Assembly: GCF_018294505.1 (NCBI RefSeq)
Contig: NC_057808.1
Coordinates: 357,790,696 to 357,854,695 of the forward strand
Length of the DNA stretch: 64,000 nt
Direction of reading: 5' to 3'
From: Triticum aestivum
Lineage: Eukaryota > Streptophyta > Magnoliopsida > Poales > Poaceae
Part shown: one piece after another, positions 31,423-42,716 of the stretch
Numbering within the stretch: the first letter of the stretch is position 1
Layout: the number at the start of each line of letters is the position of its first letter
Notes under the pieces: model-generated
Databases searched by the model: none
What the model was told of the DNA's origin: nothing
The model's input: only the letters and a program-made list of their open reading frames with translations
Made by a program: the position numbers and the translations under genes

Positions 31423-32111
31423 ATGCCTTGCGTGGCGCACGAGTGCCATCCCAGGCTCCCCGCCGCTAACCACTGCAGGTCCCTCTCCTGCCTCGGCACC
31501 CCCGCCGCCGGGTGGAGCTCCGGCGACGACGACCGCGAGGAGGACGAGCTCGACACGAAACAGGTAGCGGCAGAGCATGCTCTGTTCTTGACCCATTCAT
31601 GTGCGCATGACGCATCCCGGCATCCGTGTAACCGTGCTAGTAGTATACTGCATGCATTCAGGTGATACTGAACGAAATGAGGAACCGGGAGATGAGGAAG
31701 CGGTCGTCCAGGTGCAGCGTGGACTCGCCGACTCTGTCCGGCGCCTTCGCCTGGTCCTTCACTCCGCTCCACCCGAGAAGCTCTATCGAGAAGGTCTCCT
31801 GTACTGAGGAGGAGAAGGAGGCGGCGAGTGACAGTGACAACGAGAGCGAGGCGTTCTTCTCGGTGAAGAGCTTCTTCACGCGCAGCACGAGCCGGGCGGC
31901 GACCGTGGCTTCGTCGACGGACATGGACCCGCCGGCGACGTGGGAGGGCTTACGGGGCTGCGAGGGGTGGCCGTTCGGGCTGTGCCGTCGCCCCGCCGTG
32001 CCGCCGCTGCCCAGCACGCCGGCCGACTCTTGGAAATGGCGCAAGCGGAGCAGAAACCTCGCCGAACACAGCCCGGCTCCGGCTTACAGCTTAAAGATCA
32101 CTACCAGTTAA
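31423..32111 (+). CDS. Two-exon gene of unknown function (196 residues)
   Basis: Exons are 31423-31563 and 31662-32111, joined across a 98-bp intron with consensus borders (AAACAG/GTAGCG and GCATTCAG/GTGATA) that keep the frame. The product starts MPCVAHECHP and has an acidic DDDREEDELD stretch at about residues 35-45, then a Ser/Arg-rich segment (EMRNREMRKRSSRC) and SFFTRSTSRAATVASSTD. The C-terminus is W- and P-rich (GCEGWPFGLCRRPAVPPLP, then DSWKWRKR). No signal peptide or membrane segment is seen, and the basic and Ser-rich character could suit a nuclear or phosphorylated protein. I do not recognise the family. Clean splice sites, the TATA box and an uninterrupted GC-rich frame support a real gene. 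The stop lies 140 bp from the stop of the opposing gene. Confidence 0.7.
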
Positions 32112-32250
32112 GTTAATCGGCGACACCATTACAGAAACAAGAACTTCCATTGCCAAGAATGAAACCCCCAAACTGTTGGTATGCAGACTACAAATGAAAT
32201 TAGCAACAGAAGAAACAAATAAAAGGGCGTGAAAGGAACTCGAAAAGCTT

Positions 32251-32778
32251 TCAGATCAGCCGCCGCTCGGCGTCGGCGTCGTCGCGGCGGCCGAAGAGGA
32301 GGGCGGCGAAGCTGGCGGCGGCGCAGACGGCGGCGACGGCGTTGCCCTCGCAGAGCAGCACGCGGAGCGCGAGCCGCGCGATGTCGGCCGTGGCGCGGCG
32401 CGCCTCGGCGACCAGCGACCGCCGGGGCTTGCCCGCGAACGCCAGCAGCACGAGCACGGTGATCCAGGTGACCAGCATGGCGGGCGCGGCGACGGCCAGC
32501 GCGGCGCCCATGGAGAGCAGCCCGAAGACGGCGCCGTACATGACGGAGGCGTAGAGCGCGGCGGGCCACGCGGCCGGGTGCGCCGCCGAGCCCGCGGCCG
32601 CGGCGTAGTACCAGGCGCGCACGGACGCCAGCAGGCTCCAGGAGGAGGATAGCAGCGCGGCGTAGACGGCGAGGAAGAGCGCCGCCCAGGTGCGGCGCTT
32701 GCTCATGGCCCGGAGCAGGAGGGAGGTCCAGGGGGGCCACGACGGCGGGCCCGGCTCGGCGGCCTCCTGATCCGCCAT
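32251..32778 (-). CDS. Small multi-pass membrane protein, unknown function (175 residues)
   Basis: Single-exon frame. The upstream in-frame ATG at 32,805 would add nine residues. I prefer the ATG at 32,778 because MADQEAAEPGPPSWPPW is a typical acidic, proline-rich cytosolic start, but this is a judgement. Likely membrane segments are about residues 31-53, 71-92, 93-115 and 147-163. Positive residues (SKRR at 26-29, GKPRR at 116-120, GRR at 163-165) lie at the loop ends. The C-terminus is charged (DDADAERRLI). Codon third positions are almost all G or C, as in many grass genes, and this also opens long false frames on the other strand. I recognise no named family. The frame is intact and the downstream sequence (32,112-32,250) is a plausible 3'UTR. 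Confidence 0.75.
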   Translation of the reverse strand: MADQEAAEPGPPSWPPWTSLLLRAMSKRRTWAALFLAVYAALLSSSWSLLASVRAWYYAAAAGSAAHPAAWPAALYASVMYGAVFGLLSMGAALAVAAPAMLVTWITVLVLLAFAGKPRRSLVAEARRATADIARLALRVLLCEGNAVAAVCAAASFAALLFGRRDDADAERRLI

Positions 32779-33110
32779 AGATGGGGCGCGGATGCTCGAT
32801 TCCAAGGTGGTAATTTTGGGGGCGGGGGGTTCTGCCTGCGGCTGCGGGCGGCGGTGCTCTGGTTTGGTTTACCTTGGTTGCTTTGCTGCTGGGTGAAGGC
32901 ACGGCAGGGATGCCCGAATGCCGAATCGACTCTTGCTTTCCGAAAGGGGCTCATCCCCTTTGTCCTTTTTTTTTTCATTCTAGATTAGAGTAGACTAGAG
33001 AGTGGAAAGTGCTGGGAGCTGGGCTGATTCAGGCCAGCTCGACGTGCATCGGGCCGCGTCGGCGTCGGGCTAGGGCCAGCTGGTCCGGCACGGAAGCCTC
33101 ACGCCGGCGA
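32779..33110 (-). promoter_or_regulatory. Upstream region of the membrane protein gene
   Basis: CT-rich (on the minus strand) leader, then a T-rich tract (about 32,965-32,980 on plus). No sure TATA box. Confidence 0.35.
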
Positions 33111-33480
33111 CAACGCCGCCGATGGCCTCCCGTTTGGCCTGTCGGACTATATCTGGCCATCTACAGCCCGGCCCGACCTTGCCCACGGGCCGGGCCTGGG
33201 CCTAGTTTTTCAGCCATAGGTCGGGCAACGGCAGGATTGGGCTCGTCATATTTGTAATTTAAGGAAGAGGCCCGGTTCAAGGCCTGATGGGTTTTTTGAC
33301 TGACGGGTTGGGCTTGGTCTTGGAAACTAGGCCCGATGGGCTTTTTGACTGATCGGCCGAGCTCGAGCCTGAAAACTAGGCCTGACGGCCAGGCCGTGCC
33401 CAGGCCTAGGTTATCTGTTTCGGGCTTTGTTAGGCCCAGCCCGGCCGAACTCCCACTAATCCGCCCCTTGAATCTCATGG
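33111..33480. repeat. GGCCCGG/AGGCCTG-rich imperfect repeat stretch
   Basis: Words of the type GACTGAYGGGYTGGGC, AAACTAGGCC and GGCCCGGCCCG recur. The phrase GATGGGCTTTTTGACTGA-like occurs twice (33,286 and 33,335). Possibly an hAT- or Mutator-like MITE, but no ends or TSD could be fixed. Confidence 0.4.
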
Positions 33481-33576
33481 ATGGGCCCACTTACTCCCCA
33501 AGTGTTGCCATCTCATTCCATAACCATGATCCTGTATGATTTGTTCGTAGGTGTAGCAAATCTCCGTCTCAATGCG

Positions 33577-33880
33577 AAGCAACCCGTGAGTGGATGGTTA
33601 GAGGGACTGTGGTATCCCAGCCCACGAGGGCTCAAGTCCTGGTGCTCGCTTATTCCTGGATTTATTTCAGGATTTTCAGCGATGTGCTTTCAGTGGGACG
33701 AGACGTTCCCGTCGACGACGAGGCGCCTACGGTGACTTCGTAAATTTCAAGATGACATGTCGGCTCAGTCTCTCGGAGGTGCTCATAGGGGTAGGGTGTG
33801 CGTATGTGCGTTCATAGGGGTGAGTGTATGCGCGTATGTATGAGCGCTTGCGTCTGTACTGATGTTCAAAAAAAATCCCA
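33577..33880 (+). mobile_element. Au-type SINE (tRNA-derived)
   Basis: Near the start are RNA polymerase III promoter boxes: an A-box-like TGGATGGTTAGAGGG and a B-box-like GGGCTCAAGTCCTGG. The body (GGCGCCTACGGTGACTTCG, TGCTCATAGGGGTAGGGTG) is the Triticeae Au SINE as I remember it. It ends GATGTTCAAAAAAAA. Target duplications GTCTCAATGCG (33,566-33,576) and GTCTCAATTGCG (33,881-33,892) differ by one base. Confidence 0.8.
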
Positions 33881-33978
33881 GTCTCAATTGCGGATCCTTA
33901 AATTCTTATAGAATCCTTACACATGGATGATAGAGCATAAATTCGACAGTTCAACACAAAGCAAAATAAATTATATTA

Positions 33979-34048
33979 CTCCCTCCGCCCCAAAATAAGT
34001 GTCTTGAGCTTAGTACAAATTTGTACTAGAGTTAGTACAAAGTTGAGA
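33979..34048. mobile_element. Stowaway MITE, right terminus lost
   Basis: CTCCCTCCGCCCCAAAATAA start after TA. Same family as 28,591-28,660. The inverted right terminus is missing after AGTTGAGA. Confidence 0.75.
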
Positions 34049-34680
34049 ACGGCGATGGCTCGAACGCGGAAAATGGTTAACGGACGCGGGAGGAGAGCAG
34101 TGGGTTTGGAAGACTTGGGGGATTTGATGCAATTTATGGTGGGGTCGGGCTGTCTGGTTCGACGTGGTGGATGTGTCCGAGCCTCCTCATACCCGCCCTG
34201 GATTTGGGCTGGATGAGGGGTGCCGATCAGCTCAAGAGTTTAGGGTCTGTATGAGGAGCCCGTCTAGGTCAGTCTTCTGACCAGTCAGTGGTCGGGCCGT
34301 CCGCCCAGGAGTTTGAGGCTAGTTTGAGGTGCTGGGCTGTAAATGCTAATGTGAGGGTTCATGAGAAGAGTAGTCGCACCGCCGTCGATGATATTTTTGG
34401 TCCCCACGCTTCAGGCTGCCATTTGTGTTGAGAGATGGGGGGCTCATATCTTCAAATAGTTTTGTATTCTTCATTAGCGTCTAGTAGTGATCTTAGTCTT
34501 GTATGAAAAGTTATTTTTGTGCCTGTAGTGTTCGTATGAATAAAGTTTGTGTCATCATAAATCTTGGTTTTGCGATCCGATGAGGTAATGTTTATGTGTA
34601 AGCAGTTTTGTCATGGTTTGATTCTTTGCGAAGTTGGAATCTGATCTCAACACCATGGTGAAGAACTTGTGATTCAATAG
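34049..34680. other. Unassigned DNA
   Basis: A GGTGGGGTCGGGCTG-type GC-rich stretch, then AT-rich sequence. Frame 34004-34216 has no domain. Confidence 0.3.
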
Positions 34681-34689
34681 GGCAAATCC

Positions 34690-35905
34690 AACGCGGTCCA
34701 TTAAATGGACACCATCAAATGTGTGTGGACACGTCCAGACGTGTTAGCGGACAGGAATGGGGCAGCAGCCGTCCAATCGGATGCACCAAATGTCCACTCC
34801 CATTTTTTTTTATCCGGACTATGGAAAACAATCAAAGATAGACAACACAACTTTAAGAAAGTGAAAGATAAATATTCTAATGCAACAATAAAAAAATTAC
34901 AATCCAAACATAAAGCTTTTGAGTGAAATAGTTCAAGTTTGAATTCATCTTAGTCGGATGCATGTTCTTGTCCATATGAAATGCCCAAAGATGATCAACC
35001 AGATCATTCTGCAACTGCTCATGAGTTCCTCGGTGTCAAATATGATGATGCATTTGGATAAAATCCTCAAGTGTCTCGGGATTCTGCTCTGGAAGCTAGA
35101 TAGGATCACCCACGTTTTGAAAATCCAGACCATGGCAAACTCCATCACCCTCATCCTCCACAAATATTTCGTGCATGATCATACGAGCTGTCATCACCTC
35201 CAGGATTGCATCTGCGTCTCATAGTTTAGCAGGTTCGTGAACAATTGTAAAGCGGGCTTGAAGCACTTCAAATGTCTTCTCGGCATCATTTCTAGCAGAT
35301 TCTTATTTTTGGTCAAAGTGACATTTTTTGTTACCCCTTGGTTTAGAGATAGTCTTGACGAAAGTCACACACGAAGGATAGATACCATCACAAAGATAGT
35401 ACCCCATGTTGTACTCATCAATTTCCAATGTATGCAATCCACTTATCTGAGCATACTCGGAAACCCTCTTGCTTCTCCAATTGCCATGAGCCTTGCCGTG
35501 TCTACGAGGGTTGCTTCTCTCAAGTACTCCCAAACAGCTTCACTGCTGCAGTAGCAAATTTGACAATGGCTTCAAGGCACGTACTTTCATGCATCCGGAG
35601 GTACTCGTGCCACGAATCTGCGATCATGCCATACGCAAGCACCCTCGTTGCAGCGGTGCACTTCTAATAAACAAAGAACCTAGTGGTTATAGTGGCATTG
35701 TTCTTCAGGGTGAAATAATCATCATAGCCCAAATACCATGGTAGAGGCGATCAAACACTGTGTTGCCGCATCTGAAAACTACGACGGAAATAGGGCTCGA
35801 ATAGTGCATCGAAGACAAAGTAGTCGTCGACCAACATCAGATGCCCACATGCCCTATGCCGGTTCAACACTCGATGCCCTATTATTGCGTGTGTGAAGTG
35901 AACAG
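34690..35905 (-). mobile_element. PIF/Harbinger DNA transposon relic
   Basis: The left border GGGCAAATCCAACGCGGTCC is a typical Harbinger-like terminus. The opposite terminus is not visible because the Angela element entered at 35,905/35,906. Its other flank may lie beyond the window. Confidence 0.6.
34935..35860 (-). pseudogene. PIF/Harbinger DDE transposase pseudogene
   Basis: The minus-strand frames carry the hallmarks of the Harbinger-type nuclease (DDE superfamily 4). In order: an N-terminal LRMHESTCLEAIVKFATAA segment (about 35,600), a central GYYLCDGIYPSCVTFVKTIS motif (about 35,350-35,405) with the second catalytic Asp, and an ARNDAEKTFEVLQARF motif (about 35,240-35,290) with the likely catalytic Glu. 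Stops and frame shifts separate these pieces (for example after the segment ending at 35,533, and near 35,300 at the FDQK end). The transposase cuts and pastes the element, but this copy cannot be functional. Confidence 0.75.
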
Positions 35906-37646
35906 TGAAGGAAATATGCCCTAGAGGCAATAATAAAGTTGTTATTTATATTTACTTATATCATGATAAATGTTTATTATTCATGCTAGAATTGTATTAA
36001 CCGGAAACTTAGTACATGTGTGAATACATAGACAAACAGAGTGTCACTAGTATGCCTCTACTTGACTAGCTCGTTGAATCAAAGATGGTTAAGTTTCCTA
36101 GCCATAGGCATGAGTTGTCATTTGATTAACGGGATCACATCATTAGAGAATGATGTGATTGACTTGACCCATTCCGTTAGCTTAGCACTTGATTGTTTAG
36201 TATATTGCTATTGCTTTCTTCATGACTTATACATGTTCCTATGACTATGAGATTATGCAACTCCCGAATACCGGAGGAACACTTTGTGTGCTACCAAATG
36301 TCACAACGTAACTGGGTGATTATAAAGGTGCTCTACAGGTGTCTCCGATGGTACTTGTTGAGTGGGCATAGATCGAGATTAGGATTTGTCACTCCGATTG
36401 TCGGAGAGATATCTCTGGGCCCTCTCGGTAATGCACATCACTATAAGCCTTGCAAGCAATGTAACTAATGAGTTAGTTGCGGGATGATGCATTACGGAAC
36501 GAGTAAAGAGACTTGCCAGTAACGAGATTGAACTAGGTATTGAGATACCGACGATCGAATCTCGGGCAAGTAACATACCAATGACAAAGGGAACAACGTA
36601 TGTTGTTATGCGGTTTGACCGATAAAGATCTTCGTAGAAAATGTAGGAACCAATATGAGCATCCAGGTTCCGCTATTGGTTATTGACCGGAGATGAGTCT
36701 CAGTCATGTCTACATAGTTCTCGAACCCGTAGGGTCCGCACGCTTAATGTTCGGTGACGATCGGTATTATGAGTTTATGTGTTTTGATGTACCGAAGGTA
36801 GTTCGGAGTCGCGGATATAATCACGGACATGACGAGGAGTCTCGAAATGGTCGAGACATAAAGATCGATATATTGGAAGCCTATATTTGGACATCGGAAT
36901 AGTTCCGGGTGAAATTGGGATTTTACCAGAGTACCGGGAGGTTACCGAAACCCCCCGGTAAGTGTATGGGCCTTATTGGGCCATAGTGGAGAGAGAGAGA
37001 GGAGACCAGGGAAGGTCGCGCGCCCCCTCTCCCTCTGGTCCGAATTGGACTAGGAGGGGGGGCGGCGCCCCCCCTTTCCTTCCTCGCTCTCTCCCCCTTC
37101 CTTCTCTCCTAGTCCAACTACGGAAGTGGGGGTGATCCTACTCCCGGTGGGAGTAGGACTCCTCTAGGGCGCGCCATAGAGGGCCGGCCCTCCCCCTCCT
37201 CCACTCCTTTATATACGGGGGAGGGAGGCACCCCATAGACACACAAGTTGATCGTTGATCTTTTAGCCGTGTGCGGTGCCCCCCTCCACCATAATCCACC
37301 TCGGTCATATCGTAGCGGTGCTTAGGCGAAGCCCTGCGTCGGTAGATTCATCATCACCGTCATCACGCCGTCGTGCTGACGAAGCTCTCCCTCGAAGCTC
37401 TAGTGGATCGTGAGTTCGTGGGACGTCGCCGAGCTGAACGTGTGCAGATCGCGGAGGTGCCGTACGTTCGGTACTAGGATCGATCGATCGTGAAGACGTA
37501 CGACTACATAAACCGCGTTGTCATAACGCTTCCGCTTTCGGTCTACGAGGGTACATGGACAACACTCTTTCCCCTCTCGTTGCTATGCATCACCATGATC
37601 TTGCGTGTGCTTAGGATTTTTTTTGAAATTACTACGTTCGCCAACA
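35906..37646 (+). repeat. Angela 5' LTR, 1,741 bp
   Basis: Starts TGAAGGAAATATGCCCTAGA and ends ACGTTCGCCAACA. TATA box TTTATATA at about 37,208-37,215. Confidence 0.95.
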
Positions 37647-37647
37647 G

Positions 37648-37660
37648 TGGTATCCGGGCC
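37648..37660 (+). other. Angela primer-binding site
   Basis: TGGTATCCGGGCC, one base after the LTR. It resembles the initiator-methionine PBS TGGTATCAGAGC with two changes. Confidence 0.75.
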
Positions 37661-38894
37661 AGATTTATGCGTAGATGTTATATGCACGAGCAGAACACAA
37701 GTGAGTTGTGGGCGATACTAGTCATACTGCTTACCAGCATGCCATACTTTGATTCGGCGGTATTGTTAGATGAAGCGGCCCGGACCGACATTACGCGTAC
37801 GCTTACGCGAGACTGGTCCAACCGACGTACTTCGCACATAGGTGGCTGGCGGGTGTCAGTTTCTCCAACTTTAGTTGGATCGAGTGTGGCTGCGCCCGGT
37901 CCTTAGGAAGGTTAAAACAGCACATACTTGACGAAATATTGTTGTGGTTTTGATGCGTAGGTAAGAACGGTTCTTGCTCAGCCCATAGCAGCCACGTAAA
38001 ACTTGCAACAACAAAGTAGAGGACGTCTAACTTGTTTTTGCAGAGCATGTTGTGATGTGATATGGTCAAGACGTGATGCTAAATTTTATTGTATGAGATG
38101 ATCATATTTTGTAACAAAGTTATCGGCAACTGGCAGGAGCCATATGGTTGTCGCTTTATTGTATGAAATGCAATCGCCATGTAATTGCTTTACTTTATCA
38201 CTAAGCGGTAGCGATAGTCGTAGAAGCAATAGTTGGCGAGACGACAATGATGCTACGATGGAGATCAAGGTGTCGCGCCGGTGATGATGGTGATCATGAC
38301 GGTGCTTTGGAGATGGAGATCAAAGGCACAAGATGATGATGGCCATATCATATCACTTATATTGATTGCATGTGATGTTTATCTTTTATGCATCTTATTT
38401 TGCTTAGTTCGGCAGTAGCATTATAAGATGATCCCTCACTAAATTTCAAGGTATAAGTGTTCTCCCTGAGTATGCACCGTTCCGAAAGTTCGTCGTGTTG
38501 AGACACCACGTGGTGATCGGGTGTGATATGCTCTATGTTCACATACAACGGGTGCAAGCCAGTTTTGCACATGCAGAATACGAGCCTAGCATATGGAGAT
38601 ATGGCCTCGGAACACTGGAGACCGAAAGGTCGAGCGTGAGTCATATAATAGATATGATCAACATAGTGATGTTCACCATTGAAAACTACTCCATCTCACG
38701 TGATGATCGGACATGGTTTAGTTGATTTAGATCACGTGATCATTTAGATGACTAGAGGGATATCTATCTAAGTGGGAGTTCTTAAGTAATATGATTAATT
38801 GAACTTTAAATTTATCATGAACTTTGTCCTGGTAGTATTAGCATATCTATGTTGTAGATCAATAGCTCGCGTTTAGCTCCCCTATTTTATTTTT

Positions 38895-39500
38895 GATATG
38901 TTTCTAGAGAAAACTAAGTTGAAAGATGTTAGTAGCAATGATGCGAATTGGATCCGTGATGTGAGGATTATCCTCATTGCTGCATAGAAGAATTATGTCC
39001 TTGATGCACCGCTAGGTGACAGACCGATTGCAGGAGCATATGCAGACGTTATGAACGTTTGGCAAGCTCGATATGATGACTACTTGATAGTTTAGTGCAC
39101 CATGCTTTACGGCTTAGAATCGGGGCTTCAAAGATGTTTTGAACGCCACAGAGCATATGAGATGTTCCAAGAGTTGAAATTAGTATTTCAGACTCATGCC
39201 CATGTCGAAAGGTATGAAACCTTTGACAAGCACTTTGCCTACAAGATGGAGGAGAATTGCTTAGCTAGTGAGCATGTGCTCAGAATGTCTGAATACTACA
39301 ATCACTTGAATCAAGTGGGAGTTAATCTTCTAGATAAGATAGTGACTGACGGAGTTCTCTAGTCACTATCACCAAGTTACTAGAACTTCGTGATGAACTA
39401 TAATATGCAAGGGATAACAGAAACGATTCCCAAGCTCGTCGTGATGCTGAAATCGATGAAGGTATAAATCAAGAAAAGCATTAAGTGTTGATGGTTGACA
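38895..39500 (+). pseudogene. Angela gag remnant
   Basis: The gag core is visible as LRMSEYYNHLNQVGVNLLDK (39,270-39,335) and the open piece 39,102-39,362, with upstream sequence ANWIRDVRIILIAA and several stops. It should encode the particle shell protein; this copy cannot. Confidence 0.75.
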
Positions 39501-39576
39501 AGACCACTAGTTTCAAGAAAAGGGCAAAGGGAAGAAGGGGAACTTCAAGAAGAACGGCAAGCAAGTTGCTGCTCAA

Positions 39577-39822
39577 GTGAAGAAGCCCAAGTCCGGACCT
39601 AAGCCTGAGACTAAGTGCTTCTACTGCAAAGGGACTGGTCACTGGAAGCAGAACTGCCCCAAGTATTTGGCAGATAAGAAGGATGGCAAAGTGAACAAAG
39701 GTATATTTGATATACATGTTATTGATGTGAACTTTACTAGTGTTTATAGCAACTCCTCGGTATTTGATACTAGTTCAGTTGCTAAGATTAGTAACTCGAA
39801 ATGGGAGTTGCAGAATGAATAG
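39577..39822 (+). pseudogene. Angela gag zinc knuckle region
   Basis: CFYCKGTGHWKQNC is a CCHC knuckle, preceded by a Lys-rich stretch. The frame closes at 39,822. Confidence 0.8.
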
Positions 39823-40032
39823 AGACTAGTTAAGGGTGAAGTGACTATGTGTGTTGGAAGTGGTTCCAAGATTGATATGATCATCATTGCACACTCCCTA
39901 TACTTTCGGGATTAGTGTTGAACCTAAATAAATGTTATTTGGTGTTTGCGTTAAGCATGAATATGATTTGATCATGTTTATTGCAATACGGTTATTCATT
40001 TAAAGTCAGAGAATAGTTGTTGTTCGGTTTAC

Positions 40033-41481
40033 ATGAATAAAACCTTCAATGGTCATACACCCAAGGTGAATGGTTTATTGAATCTCGATCGTAGTGATAT
40101 ACATGTTCATAATATTGAAGCCAAAATATGCAAAGTTAATAAAGATAGTGCAACTTATTTGTGGCACTGCCGTTTAGGTCATATTGGTGTAAAGCGCATG
40201 AAGAAAATCCATGCTGATGGGCTTTTGGAATCACTTGATTACGAATCAGTTGATGCTTGCAAACCATGCCTCATGGGCAAGATGACTAAGACTCCGTTCT
40301 CCGGAACAATGGAGCGAGCAACAGACTTGTTGGAAATAATACATACTGATGTATGCAGTCCGATGAGTGTTGAGGCTCGCGGCAGGTATCGTTATTTTCT
40401 GACCTTCATAGATGATTTGAGCAGATATGGGTATATATACTTGATGAAACATAAATCTGAAACATTTGAAAAGTTCAAATAATTTCAGAGTGAAGTGGAA
40501 AATCATCGTAACAAGAAAATAAAGTTTCTACGATCTGATCGTGGAGGAGAATATTTGAGTTACGAGTTTGGTCTTCATTAGAAACAATGCGGAATAGTTT
40601 CGCAACTCACGCCACCTGGAACACCACAGCGTAATGCTGTGTCCGAACGTCGTAATCGTACTTTACTAGATATGGTGCAATCTATGATGTCTCTTACTGA
40701 TTTACCGCTATCATTTTGGGGTTATGCTTTAGAGACGGCTGCATTCACGTTAAATAGGGCATCATCTAAATCCGTTGAGACGACGCCTTATGAACTGTGG
40801 TTTGGCAAAAAACCAAAGTTGTCGTTTCTTAAAGTTTGGGGCTATGATGCTTATGTGAAAAAGCTTCAACCTGATAAGCTCGGACCCAAATCGGAGAAAT
40901 GTGTCTTCATAGGATACCCAAAGGAGACTGTTGGGTACACCTTCTATCACAGATCCGAAGGCAAGACATTCATTGCTAAGAATGGATCCTTTCTAGAGAA
41001 GGAGTTTCTCTCGAAAGAAGTGAGTGGGAGGAAAGTAGAACTTGATGAGGTAACTGTACCTGCTCCCTTATTGGAAAGTAGTTCATCACAGAAATCAGTT
41101 CCTGTGACTACTACACCAATTAGTGAGGAAGCTAATAATGATGATCACGTAACTTCAGATCAAATTACTACTGAACCTCGTAGGTCAACCAGAGTAAGAT
41201 CCGCACCAGAGTGGTACGGTAATCCAGTTCTGGAGGTCATGTTACTTGACCATGACGAACCTACGAACTATGAGGAAGCGATGATGAGCCCAGATTCCAC
41301 GAAATGGCTTGAGGCCATGAAATCTGAGATGGGATCCATGTATGAGAACAAAGTGTGGACTTTGGATGACTTGCCCGATGATCGGCAAGCCATAGAAAAT
41401 AAATGGATCTTCAAGAGGAAGACGGACGCTGATAGTAGTGTTACTATCTACAAAGCTAGACTTGTCAAAAAAGGTTTTTGA
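40033..41481 (+). pseudogene. Angela integrase region and start of reverse transcriptase
   Basis: The first open piece (40,033-40,482) has the pre-integrase H-x-C motifs (LWHCRLGHIGVKRM and CKPCLMGKM) and the first catalytic Asp (IIHTDVCSP). The second (40,639-41,481) continues with the integrase C-terminal part (ELWFGKKPKLSFLKVWG, CVFIGYP) and runs to the linker before RT (LEAMKSEMGSMYENKVWTL). A stop at 40,483 and a short out-of-frame piece separate them. The protein joins the copied DNA into the host chromosome. This copy is dead. Confidence 0.85.
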
Positions 41482-42435
41482 CAAAGTTCAAAGTGTTGAC
41501 TACAATGAGATTTTCTCACTCGTAGCAATGCTTAAGTCTGTCCGAATCATGTTAGCAAATTGCCACATTTTATGAAATCTGGCAAATGGATGTCAAAACT
41601 ACATTCCTTAATGGATTTCTTAAAGAAGAGTTGTATATGATGCAACCAGAAGGTTTTGTCGATCCTAAAGGTGCTAACAAAATGTGCAAACTCCAGCGAT
41701 CCATCCATGGACTGGTGCAAAGCATATCAGAGTTGGAATATACGCTTTGATGAGTTGATCAAAGCATATAGTTTTATACAGACTTGCGATGAAGCATGTA
41801 TTTACAAGAAAGTGAGTGGGAGCACTACAACCCTTCTGATAAGTATATGTGAATGACGTATTGTTGATCGGAAATGATGTAGAATTTTCTGGAAAGCATA
41901 AAAGGAGTGTTTGAAAGGAGTTTTTCAAAGAAAGACCTCGATGAACCTGCTTACATATTGAGCATCAAGATCTATAGAGATAGATCAAGACGCTTGATAA
42001 GTTTTTTCAATGAGTACATACCTTGACAAATTTTTGAAGTAGTTCAAAATGGAACAGTCAAAAAAGGAGTTCTTGCCTGTGTTGCAAAGTGTGAAGTTGA
42101 GTAAGACTCAAAGCCCAACCACGGTAGAAGATAGAGAGAGAATGAAAGTCATTCCCTATGCCTCAGCCATAGGTTCTACAAAGTATGCCATGCTGTGTAC
42201 CAGACCTATTGTATACCCTGCCCTGAGTTTGGCAGGGGAGTACAATAGTGATCTAGGAGTAGATCATTGGACATTGGTAAAAAATTATCCTTAGAGGACT
42301 AAGGAAATGTTTCTCGGTTATGGAGGTGACAAAGAGTTCGTCGTAAAGAGTTACGTTGATGCAAGCTTTGACACCGATCTGGATGACTCTAAGTCTCGAT
42401 CTAGATACATATTGAAAGTGGGAGCAATTAGCTAG
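41482..42435 (+). pseudogene. Angela RT/RNase H remnant, badly broken
   Basis: Scattered pieces remain, such as [24 protein letters not shown] frames near 41,585 and the VIPYASAIGSTKYAMLCTRP motif (about 42,150-42,205). Large internal losses include the catalytic YADD region. Confidence 0.8.
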
Positions 42436-42716
42436 AGTAGCTCCGTGCAGAGTATTGTAGACATAGAAATTTGCAAAAATACATACGGATCTGAAAGTTG
42501 CAGACCCGTTGACTAAAATTTCTCTCACAAGAAAAACATGATCATACCTTATTACTCTTCGGTGTTAATCTAGATTATTGACTCTAGTAAACCTTTTGAG
42601 TATTGGTCACATGGCGATGTGAACTATGGGAGTTAATCACATAAAGATGTGAACTATTGGTGTTAAATCACATGGCAATGTGAACTAGATTATTGACTCT
42701 AGTGCAAGTGGGAGAC

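Noticed and set aside
32129..32902. A 257-codon minus frame and plus-strand frames over the membrane protein gene
   Set aside because: High G+C at third positions opens all frames. The 32,251-32,778 frame has plausible membrane segments and charges, whereas the others are Arg/Ala strings.
33577..33650. Possible tRNA gene because of A- and B-box-like motifs
   Set aside because: No cloverleaf can be drawn. The body and A-rich end are those of a SINE.
34935..35860. Plus-strand ORFs (35,237-35,744) as a gene
   Set aside because: They are shadows of the minus-strand Harbinger transposase relic.
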